Shown: positions 1-6,455 of the stretch, in pieces
Layout: each line of letters begins with the position of its first letter
Position numbering within the stretch: position 1 is the stretch's first letter
DNA from: Opitutaceae bacterium UBA3033
Lineage (GTDB): Bacteria > Verrucomicrobiota > Verrucomicrobiia > Opitutales > Opitutaceae
Reading direction: 5' to 3'
DNA: 6,647 nt
Assembly (NCBI GenBank): GCA_002367815.1
Contig: DFDG01000025.1
Span: 2,470-9,116 of the forward strand
The notes under the pieces: generated by a model
Told to the model about the DNA's origin: nothing
Databases searched by the model: none
Seen by the model: only the letters and a program-made list of their open reading frames with translations
Program-made: the position numbers and the translations under genes

Positions 1-389
1 TGATGATCGGACGTCATGCCATTCGGAATCCCTGGATATTTCGCCAATGCCGGGAGGCTTTTTCAGGGAAACCCGTCTCACGTGTCACATTAGGTGATGT
101 GCGCGAGTATATTGAACGTCTATTTCGAGCAACGAATAGCCCGGAAATTCCCGAACGAGCCCACGTGAATAAAATGAAAAAATATCTTAACTTCGTTGGA
201 CAGAGCGTCGACCCACTTGGTGTTTTTCTTCACGATATCCGGCGGACTAACAGTGAGACTGAATTATTCAGCGTGTGTGATCATCACCTTCTTAAAGAAC
301 CCAGTCAGGAATTCATGGCTGAGCCATACGCCGGCGTGATCGCCCGGCCGAATTGCGAAACTCCTGAAACACTGGTCTGTTCTTTGTAG
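1..389 (+). CDS. tRNA-dihydrouridine synthase, C-terminal part (5' end outside window)
   Basis: This is the last third of a Dus-family flavoenzyme, which uses FMN and NADPH to reduce specific uridines in the tRNA D-loop to dihydrouridine in the cytoplasm. The frame is already open at base 1. The first visible residues read (V)MIGRHAIRNPWIF, the conserved end of the TIM-barrel domain (VMIGR, then NPWIF) that borders the FMN phosphate site. The remaining 115 or so residues match the small helical tRNA-binding domain, with a basic segment (HVNKMKKYLNF) as expected. The active-site Cys and most of the barrel lie to the left of the window. About 129 residues are visible of a usual 310-370. The gene converges with sufT, 36 nt away. 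The subfamily (DusA, DusB or DusC) cannot be fixed from this fragment, so no symbol is given. The family call is confident. Confidence 0.88.
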   Translation, partial: MIGRHAIRNPWIFRQCREAFSGKPVSRVTLGDVREYIERLFRATNSPEIPERAHVNKMKKYLNFVGQSVDPLGVFLHDIRRTNSETELFSVCDHHLLKEPSQEFMAEPYAGVIARPNCETPETLVCSL

Positions 390-401
390 AATTAAATAGT
401 G

Positions 402-424
402 TGCAGGGGTTCAAAACCCATGCA
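402..424. terminator. Candidate bidirectional terminator hairpin between convergent genes
   Basis: A near-perfect inverted repeat, TGCAGGGGTT - CAA - AACCCATGCA, has 9 of 10 bases paired and one internal G/T-position mismatch. It sits between the Dus stop codon (389) and the sufT stop codon (426-428, minus strand). The plus-strand side is followed by only TTT, and the minus-strand side by an AT-rich tract without a long U-run. It is therefore a weak intrinsic terminator at best, but its position suits termination from both sides. Confidence 0.45.
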
Positions 425-425
425 T

Positions 426-956
426 TTACTCCAAACCGAGCTTAAGTCGACCCGCCTCAGATATCATCTGTGGAGTCCAAATTGGATCCCACACAATATG
501 AACCTTCGCTTCCTCCACCGTAGGGAGTGCGGCAATCTTCTCTCTGGCATCCTCTGCTATTACTGGCCCCATACCGCATCCTTGTGCCGTCAGAGTCATT
601 TTGACATCAACCCGGTGCATTTGGTTCTCCAATTGCTCTATGGCTAAATCATAAACCAAACCCAGATCGACAATATTGATGGGGATTTCCGGGTCGAAAC
701 AGGTCCTCAATGCATCCCAGATTGCAGCTTCACTGAATTCTTCCGAGGCTGCCGCTGTTTCACTTTCAGTCGCGACATAACCACCAATCGAATCAACATA
801 CTCACGTGCAATCCTAAATAGGCCCCGATCGGTGCGGACGGTAACGTTTCCACCCAAGGTTTGGGTTACAAAAACTTCCACTCCTGATGGCAGTGATATT
901 TCTTCGCCAGATGGAATCGCGGTGGCAGGGCATGCTCGAATCAGAGTGTAGGTCAT
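426..956 (-). CDS. sufT: Fe-S cluster assembly protein SufT (MIP18/DUF59 family)
   Basis: This 176-residue protein belongs to the SufT group of MIP18/DUF59 proteins, which act in the cytoplasm in maturation of Fe-S proteins alongside the SUF machinery. Residues 1-60 form the SufT-type N-terminal extension (beta-rich, ending GLFRIAREYVDSIGG). The DUF59 domain follows from about residue 75. It carries the signature DPEIPINIVDLGLVYD (88-103), then TLTAQGCGMGP (121-131) with the conserved Cys127, and ends HIVWDPIWTPQMIS. Length matches the family (about 175-185). The ATG at 954-956 lies 3 nt after the sppA stop, with no Shine-Dalgarno, so translation is probably coupled to sppA. SufT is more often found beside sufBCDS genes; none are here, so this copy is detached from that cluster. 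Whether another copy exists elsewhere in the genome cannot be seen. Confidence 0.9.
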   Translation of the reverse strand: MTYTLIRACPATAIPSGEEISLPSGVEVFVTQTLGGNVTVRTDRGLFRIAREYVDSIGGYVATESETAAASEEFSEAAIWDALRTCFDPEIPINIVDLGLVYDLAIEQLENQMHRVDVKMTLTAQGCGMGPVIAEDAREKIAALPTVEEAKVHIVWDPIWTPQMISEAGRLKLGLE

Positions 957-959
957 AAT

Positions 960-2741
960 TTATTGGAGATGAATAGTCAGCGGGAGTCTGGCGTAAAGTC
1001 CTTGCGGATCATTGAAGGAATTCAAGGTATTCAATTCAGATTCCATGCGTCTGACGATATTTTGGTAAATACTTGATCGTGATCCACGGGATTTGAGTCG
1101 CTCCAAAAATTCAGCCAGAGCCTCACCCAGATTTTTTCTACGTGGAAATTCAGATATGCGATAGTTTTCCCTTAAACCAGCTTGGCCCACGGCATAGTCT
1201 ATGGCTGTTTCCAAGCTCCCAAAATCGTCAACGAGCCCCAGTTTTTTGGCTTCTACTCCAGACCACACTCGGCCTTGTGCAATCTCCTGCACGAACGTGA
1301 GATCCAATTTACGTGATTCAGAGACTTTACCAACAAATTCATCGTAAATCCAATCCACCGAACGTTGCATGACTTCGATTTCCGCATCGGTTTTGGGTCT
1401 ACTGATCGATAAGGCATCGGCGAACCGTCCGGTTTTAACCCGATCAAAGGAAATGCCCCAGTTGGAGGCCAATTCCTGAACATCGAACATCACCCCATAT
1501 ACTCCAATGGAACCTGTTATCGTGGTCGGTTCAGCAAAAATCCGATCAGCATAAGTTGATATCCAATAGCCACCAGAGGCAGCATACGAACCCATGGAAA
1601 CGACGACCGGTTTCTCTTTCGCCGCGAGCCTCATTTCACGTTGAATCACTTCTGATGCAGAGGCACTGCCGCCAGGGCTGTTTACGCGCAAAACAATCGC
1701 CTTCACGCTGTCATCTTGACGCAAACTTCGCAGTTCCCTCGAAAAACGGTCTCCTCCCACTTGGGTCCACTCCCCTTCTCCATCCACTATATCCCCTTCG
1801 GCATACAGGACCGCAATTTTACCAGAGCCAAAATTACCCCTTCTTGGCACGATGGCCGCATAATCCAACAAGGCTATCTGTTTGAACGGATCCGTAGAGC
1901 CTTTGACCCCGGTTTCCTTCTTCAATTCATCCAAAATGACATCACGGTAAATCACTCGATCAACTAGACCAGCTTGCTTCGCTGCCTCAGCCCGAATCAA
2001 ACCTTCGCGGTTTACTATATCCTGCAAGCTGGCTACCTTCAAATCACGGGACTCGGCGATATCGGACAGAATTCCGTGCCAAATATCATCCAGTAAAATT
2101 TGCAGTTGGGTTCGATTTTCCTGACTTAAGTCATCCCGAATATACGGCTCAATGGCTCCTTTGTATTTACCCACTCGAGTAACCTGGACTCCAATGCCAA
2201 ATCGTTTGAACGCTTTGGCGAAAAAGACCGGCTCTGTAGCTAGACCCGGCATGACGATAACTCCATAGGGATCCAAAGCGATGTCATCCGCAACCGATGC
2301 CAAATAGTAGTCCCGGGTCGAAGCATTGTTGAGATAGGCATGAATCGGCTTCTTAGATGCTTTGAATTCCAACAGTGCTTCACGCAATTCTCGCAAAGCA
2401 CCATAACCCGATCCCAAACCTTCAGGAAGCAATGAACCGGTTAACAAAAGCCCTTTGATCCTCCAATCTTTGGCGGCTTCCTGAATTGCTCTGATAGCGC
2501 TACTCAATTGCACCGTTTCAACTCCACCCCCAGTCAACGTGCCAAAATCAATTTCTGCCGGGGCATCGGCGAAATTGGTCGAAAGGTCCAGCACCAGATA
2601 AGAATCCGATTCAAATGGCACGGGGTTTTCGCCCACCGCGTTGATTACGATTAGTAAGCCGAGCAATAGGACCGATCCCGCGATAATAAAAATGATCAAA
2701 GCCGCCATGGTTCCCAACATGGACGAAATAAAGTTACGCAT
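960..2741 (-). CDS. sppA: Signal peptide peptidase SppA, 67K (E. coli) type
   Basis: SppA is a membrane-anchored serine protease with a Ser-Lys dyad that degrades signal peptides left in the inner membrane; its active site faces the periplasm. It has the long form with two tandem S49 domains. Numbers here are from the start used (593 residues). A single N-terminal membrane helix covers about residues 9-36. The first S49 domain carries the general-base Lys194 in VGKYKGAIEPYIRDD. The second has NSPGGSASASE and the nucleophile Ser389 in MGSYAASGGYW. Both dyad residues are therefore present. An upstream in-frame ATG at 2784-2786 would add 15 residues (MVLLVDLPDVFIVFH). I prefer 2739-2741, because MRNFISSMLG followed by the hydrophobic stretch is the usual N-terminus for this family; neither ATG has a good ribosome binding site. 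The gene is first in a unit with sufT. Confidence 0.92.
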   Translation of the reverse strand: MRNFISSMLGTMAALIIFIIAGSVLLLGLLIVINAVGENPVPFESDSYLVLDLSTNFADAPAEIDFGTLTGGGVETVQLSSAIRAIQEAAKDWRIKGLLLTGSLLPEGLGSGYGALRELREALLEFKASKKPIHAYLNNASTRDYYLASVADDIALDPYGVIVMPGLATEPVFFAKAFKRFGIGVQVTRVGKYKGAIEPYIRDDLSQENRTQLQILLDDIWHGILSDIAESRDLKVASLQDIVNREGLIRAEAAKQAGLVDRVIYRDVILDELKKETGVKGSTDPFKQIALLDYAAIVPRRGNFGSGKIAVLYAEGDIVDGEGEWTQVGGDRFSRELRSLRQDDSVKAIVLRVNSPGGSASASEVIQREMRLAAKEKPVVVSMGSYAASGGYWISTYADRIFAEPTTITGSIGVYGVMFDVQELASNWGISFDRVKTGRFADALSISRPKTDAEIEVMQRSVDWIYDEFVGKVSESRKLDLTFVQEIAQGRVWSGVEAKKLGLVDDFGSLETAIDYAVGQAGLRENYRISEFPRRKNLGEALAEFLERLKSRGSRSSIYQNIVRRMESELNTLNSFNDPQGLYARLPLTIHLQ

Positions 2742-2790
2742 ATGGAAAACGATGAATACATCTGGCAAATCCACCAGTAAAACCATACAG

Positions 2791-2821
2791 ATTGTAAATC
2801 ATGGGCGTTGAATTGTAAATC
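2791..2821. repeat. Tandem 10-bp direct repeat ATTGTAAATC, 21-bp period
   Basis: Two identical copies of ATTGTAAATC (2791-2800 and 2812-2821) start 21 bp apart, about two helical turns. They lie in the divergent region just before sppA, roughly 50-80 bp upstream of its preferred start and within the transcript if the promoter is further out. The spacing suits a dimeric regulator or an RNA element, but no known operator is recognised. Confidence 0.5.
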
Positions 2822-2847
2822 TAATAGCCAGCAGACAATTCGCCTCT

Positions 2848-2876
2848 AAAATATCTCTTCTATTTGCAAAAACCAA
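2848..2876 (-). promoter_or_regulatory. Weak candidate sigma70-type promoter for sppA-sufT
   Basis: On the minus strand, TTGGTT (2876-2871) is separated by 17 bp from TATTTT (2853-2848). This matches the TTGACA/TATAAT consensus at 3 of 6 and 4 of 6 positions, with ideal spacing. It faces sppA and would place the ATTGTAAATC repeats in the 5' untranslated region. The match is poor enough that it could be chance in AT-rich DNA. Confidence 0.22.
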
Positions 2877-2924
2877 AGATGCGTAATGGCCCTTAAAATT
2901 GATGCATAAGTGCTCACCGCTGTC

Positions 2925-3014
2925 TGAAATTCGCTGCCTCACGGATGTATTATACCTGTCATACCTCAGTAATAATTGACCCATACGGTAAAATTGGCCC
3001 ATTGAAATTCGCTG
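2925..3014. repeat. Short direct repeats upstream of dapF (TGAAATTCGCTG x2; AATTGRCCCAT x2)
   Basis: TGAAATTCGCTG occurs exactly at 2925-2936 and 3003-3014. Its core AATTCGC also occurs at 2837-2843. Between the two copies, AATTGACCCAT (2974-2984) and AATTGGCCCAT (2992-3002) form an imperfect repeat with an 18-bp period. All lie within 110 bp of the dapF start codon. A role in dapF control is possible but not shown. Confidence 0.45.
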
Positions 3015-3033
3015 GCGCGCACTAGAACTCTCT

Positions 3034-3903
3034 ATGAAATTTTTCAAATACCACGCCTTAGGTAATGATTACATTGTATTGAACCCCGCACACTTCCCCG
3101 CCTGGAAAGAACCGTCAGTCGATCAGATCAAATTAATCTGTGATCGAAATTTCGGTATTGGCTCGGATGGAATTCTATGGGGGCCCGGGCCAACCGAGGG
3201 AAGTGATTACGGTCTCCGAATATTCAATCCCGACGGATCCGAAGCCGAAAAATCGGGCAACGGATTGCGCATTTTTTCCCGATTTTTACTGGATGAGGGT
3301 CTGGTGGCGAAAGACATTTTCACTATCCAGACCCTCGGGGGTTCCGTCACCACCACCATCAAGGAAGAGGGTCATTTGATAACAGTAGCGATGGGCAAAG
3401 TAAGTTTTACCAGTAACACGATTCCGGTTTCGGGGCCTGAACGTGAGGTGATTGACGAAAAAATTGTCGTCTTGAATCGAACTTTTTATTTTAGCGCCGC
3501 AAGCATTGGCAACCCACATTGTGTGCTCCCGGTCGAAGATATTTCTCCTGCACTGGCACACCGTTATGGACCGATCATAGAGTCTCATTTAAATTTCCCC
3601 AACCGCACCAACGTGCAATTCCTAAAAGTGTTGGATCGCTCAAATATTCAAATCGAAATTTGGGAGCGAGGTGCCGGTTATACTTTGGCCTCTGGCAGTA
3701 GCTCCAGTGCATCGGCTGCTGTCGCGCACAAACTTGGTTTAGTCGATAATTCTGTTACCGTCCATATGCCAGGAGGAGCAATCGCCATCGAAATTACTGA
3801 CGATTATTTCATTACTATGACAGGAACTGTGAACAAAGTAGCCGAGGGCCTCATGCATAAGGACCTGTTTGACGTAAATATCCAGCCCAAGTTCTCAGCC
3901 TGA
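3034..3903 (+). CDS. dapF: Diaminopimelate epimerase (DapF) homologue with both catalytic Cys replaced by Ser
   Basis: DapF interconverts LL- and meso-diaminopimelate in the cytoplasm, the step before lysine and peptidoglycan cross-link precursors. The 289-residue protein has the full two-domain fold and normal length: MKFFKYHALGNDY at the start, NPDGSEAEKSGNGLRIF (65-81), GNPHCVL (159-165) and ERGAGYTLASGSSSS (211-225). Residues that bind substrate in characterised enzymes are kept (Asn11, Asn65, Asn160, Asn193, Glu211, Arg212). However, the two positions that hold the general acid/base cysteines (C73 and C217 in the Haemophilus enzyme) are Ser74 (TCG) and Ser220 (TCT). The phosphate-like loop, normally CGTGA, reads SGSSS. 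The reading frame is intact and shows no sign of decay. It may be a serine-variant epimerase or a related isomerase with another substrate; the dapF symbol reflects fold and best family match. No Shine-Dalgarno precedes the ATG. Confidence 0.8.
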   Translation: MKFFKYHALGNDYIVLNPAHFPAWKEPSVDQIKLICDRNFGIGSDGILWGPGPTEGSDYGLRIFNPDGSEAEKSGNGLRIFSRFLLDEGLVAKDIFTIQTLGGSVTTTIKEEGHLITVAMGKVSFTSNTIPVSGPEREVIDEKIVVLNRTFYFSAASIGNPHCVLPVEDISPALAHRYGPIIESHLNFPNRTNVQFLKVLDRSNIQIEIWERGAGYTLASGSSSSASAAVAHKLGLVDNSVTVHMPGGAIAIEITDDYFITMTGTVNKVAEGLMHKDLFDVNIQPKFSA

Positions 3904-3915
3904 ATCTAGTGCGGA

Positions 3916-4493
3916 TTAATACTTCACCGAGCATTCATAGGGACGAGTTATTGGATGCTTGATCTCATCACCAGAACTCAAGGCAGTAAGGGCAGAAATC
4001 ACATAGTTTTCAGCCTTGGCAATATCCTTGGGGTTGGAGGAGCGAATACTGTCGATTGCACCATCGTATTTCAATAGTCCTTCTTTAGAGATGACATACA
4101 TATGCGGTGTCGTTTTGGCTCCATAAATTCTCCCAATAGCTCCATCTTGATCACGAAAATACGCGGTCGGTTCAGAACTGTTTTTTTCTGCCAATCTTTG
4201 ACTTCAGTCGGCGTATAATCGCCCTGTGCACCAGGCTGCCCCGAGTTGATCAGTAGCCAAACCGCGCCATCGGTAATGGTTGATTTCTGAAGCTGTGGTA
4301 TATTGCCACTTTCATAGTGTTTGCGAACAAAAGGACATTCTGGGTTTACCCATTCCAAAACAACCACTTTTCCGCGATAATCCGACAGATTGTGAACTTT
4401 CCCTTCAATGTCTGTCACAGTGAAATTAGGAGCAACCTTGCCAATTTCGGGAGTGTCCGCGTATGCCGATGCGCTCAAAACAGCTGTTATCAA
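3916..4493 (-). pseudogene. Exported thioredoxin-fold redoxin, split by a -1 frameshift
   Basis: Two overlapping minus-strand frames together encode one redoxin/AhpC-TSA-type thioredoxin-fold protein, probably periplasmic. The first (4493-4071) has a hydrophobic leader ending ASAYA, then KVAPNFTVTDIEGKVHNLSDY, VVVLEWVNPECPFVRKHY (Cys53) and LLINS. The second (stop at 3916) continues with EPTAYFRDQDGAIGRIYGAKTTPHMYVI (cis-Pro loop TTP) and ends PYECSVKY. Joining them at the A7 tract (plus-strand T7, 4181-4187) as ...DWQKK|NSSEPTAYF... gives a 192-residue protein of normal family layout. The usual CXXC is absent; NPECPF with one Cys is, from memory, typical of this group. The TTG at 4491-4493 is the only standard start, but the frame stays open to 4532 and encodes a better signal peptide. 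Conservation of both halves argues for a recent mutation, a sequencing indel or slippage. It converges on dapF. Confidence 0.78.
4181..4187 (-). other. A7 tract at the frameshift point (possible slippage site)
   Basis: On the minus strand the coding sequence reads CAG AAA AAA ACA GTT. One extra A (A8), or a -1 slip of the ribosome after the second AAA, gives CAG AAA AAA AAC AGT and restores the conserved redoxin frame. The phase does not form the canonical X_XXY_YYZ heptamer (here G_AAA_AAA or A_AAA_ACA). RNA-polymerase slippage or a simple homopolymer indel is therefore more likely than programmed ribosomal frameshifting. Confidence 0.6.
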
Positions 4494-4623
4494 AGTAAGT
4501 AGACTAAGGACATGGTATTTATTTAGGGTGATACCTTAAACCATTACTTCGATTCAGGGAAAATCAAGTAGACGTCTTATTTATTGAAGTGCGGGATGAC
4601 AAAAGGGATGTTCCTTCTATGCA

Positions 4624-6267
4624 ATGAGCAGCTTGCGGCTGGTCGATCCATGGATTCAGATACCTTTAATACGCATGAGTATAAAAAGTGAACTGCAACA
4701 ACTCCCGTTGTTGATAAAATGGAATGTCGTTTTACTCGGATTATTGCTGCTGACCATCACGGTTTTACTTTGGCCAGTATGGAAGCATAACCCAGACCTC
4801 TCGCATGGCCTATTCATGCCCGTATTATTTCTGTTACTTTTGCATGAATCACGTAAATCGGGAGCAAATCGTTACCTGACCTCACATCCAATAAAGACGT
4901 TTGTTACGATATTCATTCTCCTCACTGGAATAACCGCAATCTCGTCGGCCGGCTTGTTTTCAGTATCGGTAGGTTGGAATCATAGTTTAGTTTCCTTCTG
5001 TCTTACTATCGGCACGGCGGCTGTTTTCTTTGCCGGGCTATTAGTTTTATCCGACGGTGATATCAGATTCATCCCGATAAATTGGACTTCATTATTGGCC
5101 GTTGGCCTTTGGATATTATGCGCTCCCATTCCGCCAGGGACATATTCCAGATTGACCCTGAGTCTCCAACTCATGGTGACAGAACATGTGTTAACCGCAC
5201 TGCACTTTCTGGGCATTGCGGCCAGTCGGCACGGCAACATCATCGAACTGGCTAATACCTCGGTCGGAGTAGCGGAAGCATGCAGCGGTGCGCGAAGCCT
5301 GATATCTTGTATTTTCGCGGGGTTATTTTTTTCCGCAACCCTGGTGCGCCGACCATGGGCTCGGGCTTTAATTGTCTTGTTGTCAGCACCCATAGCTCTG
5401 GGGATGAATTTCATTCGCTCTCTGACCCTTACCCTATTGGCGAATCGTGGCGTTGATATCACAGGAATGTGGCATGACCTGACCGGGTTTGCGGTCTTGG
5501 GGGTTACAGCTATCATACTTGGCGTTTTAGCCATTCTGTTGGAACAGGAAACGCAAACATCCGAAAACAATAATTCTACAGTAAAATCATCTAAACCTAG
5601 GATGCTTCTTCCCGTCAGTCTGAATGTGTCGATCATTCTGATCGCTTCGTTAGGTGTATTGTTTTTCGTTAACACTCGTGCGGTTAATCCAGCCAACAAA
5701 GCACCTCCTCAATTGCTGGCCGTGCTGCCGAGCACCGCAGAAGGTTGGCATGTGAAAACCAGTAACGATCTCTATCAATTCAGTGGCATTCTTGAGACTG
5801 AAAGTTTGGCCCAGCGGACTTATCTCAAGCACAGCAAAGGGGATGACATCCAACTCACCGTCTATTTGGCCTACTGGGAAGCAGGCAGATCTTCTGTCAG
5901 CCAAGTAGCGATGCACACCCCCGATGCCTGTTGGCCGGGTGCCGGCTGGGAAGTATCATCGATTGAAACTCCCCGCCAAGTATTACAACTTCCCACTCAG
6001 ACCCTTCCCGTCGCCGAAGCACGTGAATTCAAGAGCGGCGGTCGTCCACAGTATGTCTGGTTTTGGCACATATATAACGGCAGGTCTATCGCCTACGAAG
6101 ATCCATATTCTCCCGTCGAGCTTCTTCGGAACGCTTGGCGCTATGGTTTCACCCGCCATGCCGATCAACTTTTCGTCCGCGTATCTTCCAATCTACCGTG
6201 GGACCAATTAAAGGATGAGCCTCTGCTAAGTGAGATATTTGAAAATACCAAGCCACTTGGCCTATAA
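4624..6267 (+). CDS. Exosortase fused to a C-terminal EpsI domain
   Basis: Exosortases are multi-pass inner-membrane enzymes thought to cleave the C-terminal PEP-CTERM-type tail of exported proteins and attach them to the surface or exopolysaccharide; EpsI (DUF3485) is the usual partner. Residues about 33-53, 61-76, 90-112, 119-142, 153-170, 222-241, 245-273 and 285-307 look like membrane segments. The catalytic triad is present: Cys220 in VAEACSGARSL, Arg265 in MNFIRS and His284 in MWHDLTG. Another membrane helix (about 327-349) leads into the EpsI domain (360-547), which has YLAYWEAGRSS and HTPDACWPGAGW (431-442). The fusion replaces two separate genes. The ATG at 4624 is the first in frame after a stop at 4597. 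The ATG at 4675, which would remove 17 residues, is an equally plausible start; neither has a clear ribosome binding site. The recognition subtype cannot be assigned, and no PEP-CTERM substrate is in the window. Confidence 0.9.
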   Translation: MSSLRLVDPWIQIPLIRMSIKSELQQLPLLIKWNVVLLGLLLLTITVLLWPVWKHNPDLSHGLFMPVLFLLLLHESRKSGANRYLTSHPIKTFVTIFILLTGITAISSAGLFSVSVGWNHSLVSFCLTIGTAAVFFAGLLVLSDGDIRFIPINWTSLLAVGLWILCAPIPPGTYSRLTLSLQLMVTEHVLTALHFLGIAASRHGNIIELANTSVGVAEACSGARSLISCIFAGLFFSATLVRRPWARALIVLLSAPIALGMNFIRSLTLTLLANRGVDITGMWHDLTGFAVLGVTAIILGVLAILLEQETQTSENNNSTVKSSKPRMLLPVSLNVSIILIASLGVLFFVNTRAVNPANKAPPQLLAVLPSTAEGWHVKTSNDLYQFSGILETESLAQRTYLKHSKGDDIQLTVYLAYWEAGRSSVSQVAMHTPDACWPGAGWEVSSIETPRQVLQLPTQTLPVAEAREFKSGGRPQYVWFWHIYNGRSIAYEDPYSPVELLRNAWRYGFTRHADQLFVRVSSNLPWDQLKDEPLLSEIFENTKPLGL

Positions 6268-6269
6268 AC

Positions 6270-6362
6270 ATGCCTTTGCCAGTCACCAAACTTGAGCGAA
6301 AAATTCTGTTGGTCATCGCGTTGCTTATAATTCTTGGGTTGCTGGGTAAAGCCATCCTCTGA
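6270..6362 (+). CDS. 30-residue single-pass membrane protein directly behind the exosortase
   Basis: The ATG starts 2 nt after the exosortase TAA, so translation is probably coupled. The 30 residues begin MPLPVTKLERK, a short polar and basic head. They continue as one uninterrupted hydrophobic helix (ILLVIALLIILGLLG, about residues 12-26) and end KAIL. The positive head predicts N-in topology with almost nothing outside the membrane. No signal-peptidase site is evident. I do not recognise a family. It could be a small accessory subunit of the exosortase or a chance ORF; the tight spacing and the clean polar-then-hydrophobic pattern favour a real gene. Confidence 0.55.
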   Translation: MPLPVTKLERKILLVIALLIILGLLGKAIL

Positions 6363-6455
6363 TTATCCCCCTTTAAAATATGTGATGCCTGCGCGACACG
6401 GAGCTAATTCAACAAGGTAAAAGTGTCGTCACCCATTTCTCCCCCTGCAAACCGC

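Noticed and set aside
405..421. tRNA T-arm-like sequence (GGGGTTCAAAACCC) downstream of the dihydrouridine synthase gene
   Set aside because: The rest of a tRNA would have to overlap the end of the synthase coding sequence, and no acceptor or anticodon stem can be drawn. It is better explained as the hairpin between convergent genes.
2799..3047. 82-codon minus-strand ORF in the sppA-dapF intergenic region
   Set aside because: It overlaps the dapF start antisense, has no recognisable domain, membrane segment or ribosome binding site, and its repeated QRIS simply reflects the TGAAATTCGCTG DNA repeat.
4608..4691. Possible 27-codon leader ORF (MFLLCNEQ...) overlapping the exosortase start
   Set aside because: It is in a different frame from the exosortase, has no ribosome binding site or attenuator-like structure, and its length is expected by chance.
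4980..5699. 239-codon minus-strand ORF inside the exosortase gene
   Set aside because: It lies wholly antisense to a well-supported membrane enzyme. Its composition is the complement of hydrophobic codons, and no domain is visible.
6385..6420. Eleven-codon ORF between the 30-residue ORF and the last gene
   Set aside because: It is too short and featureless to support; the region shows no ribosome binding site for it.
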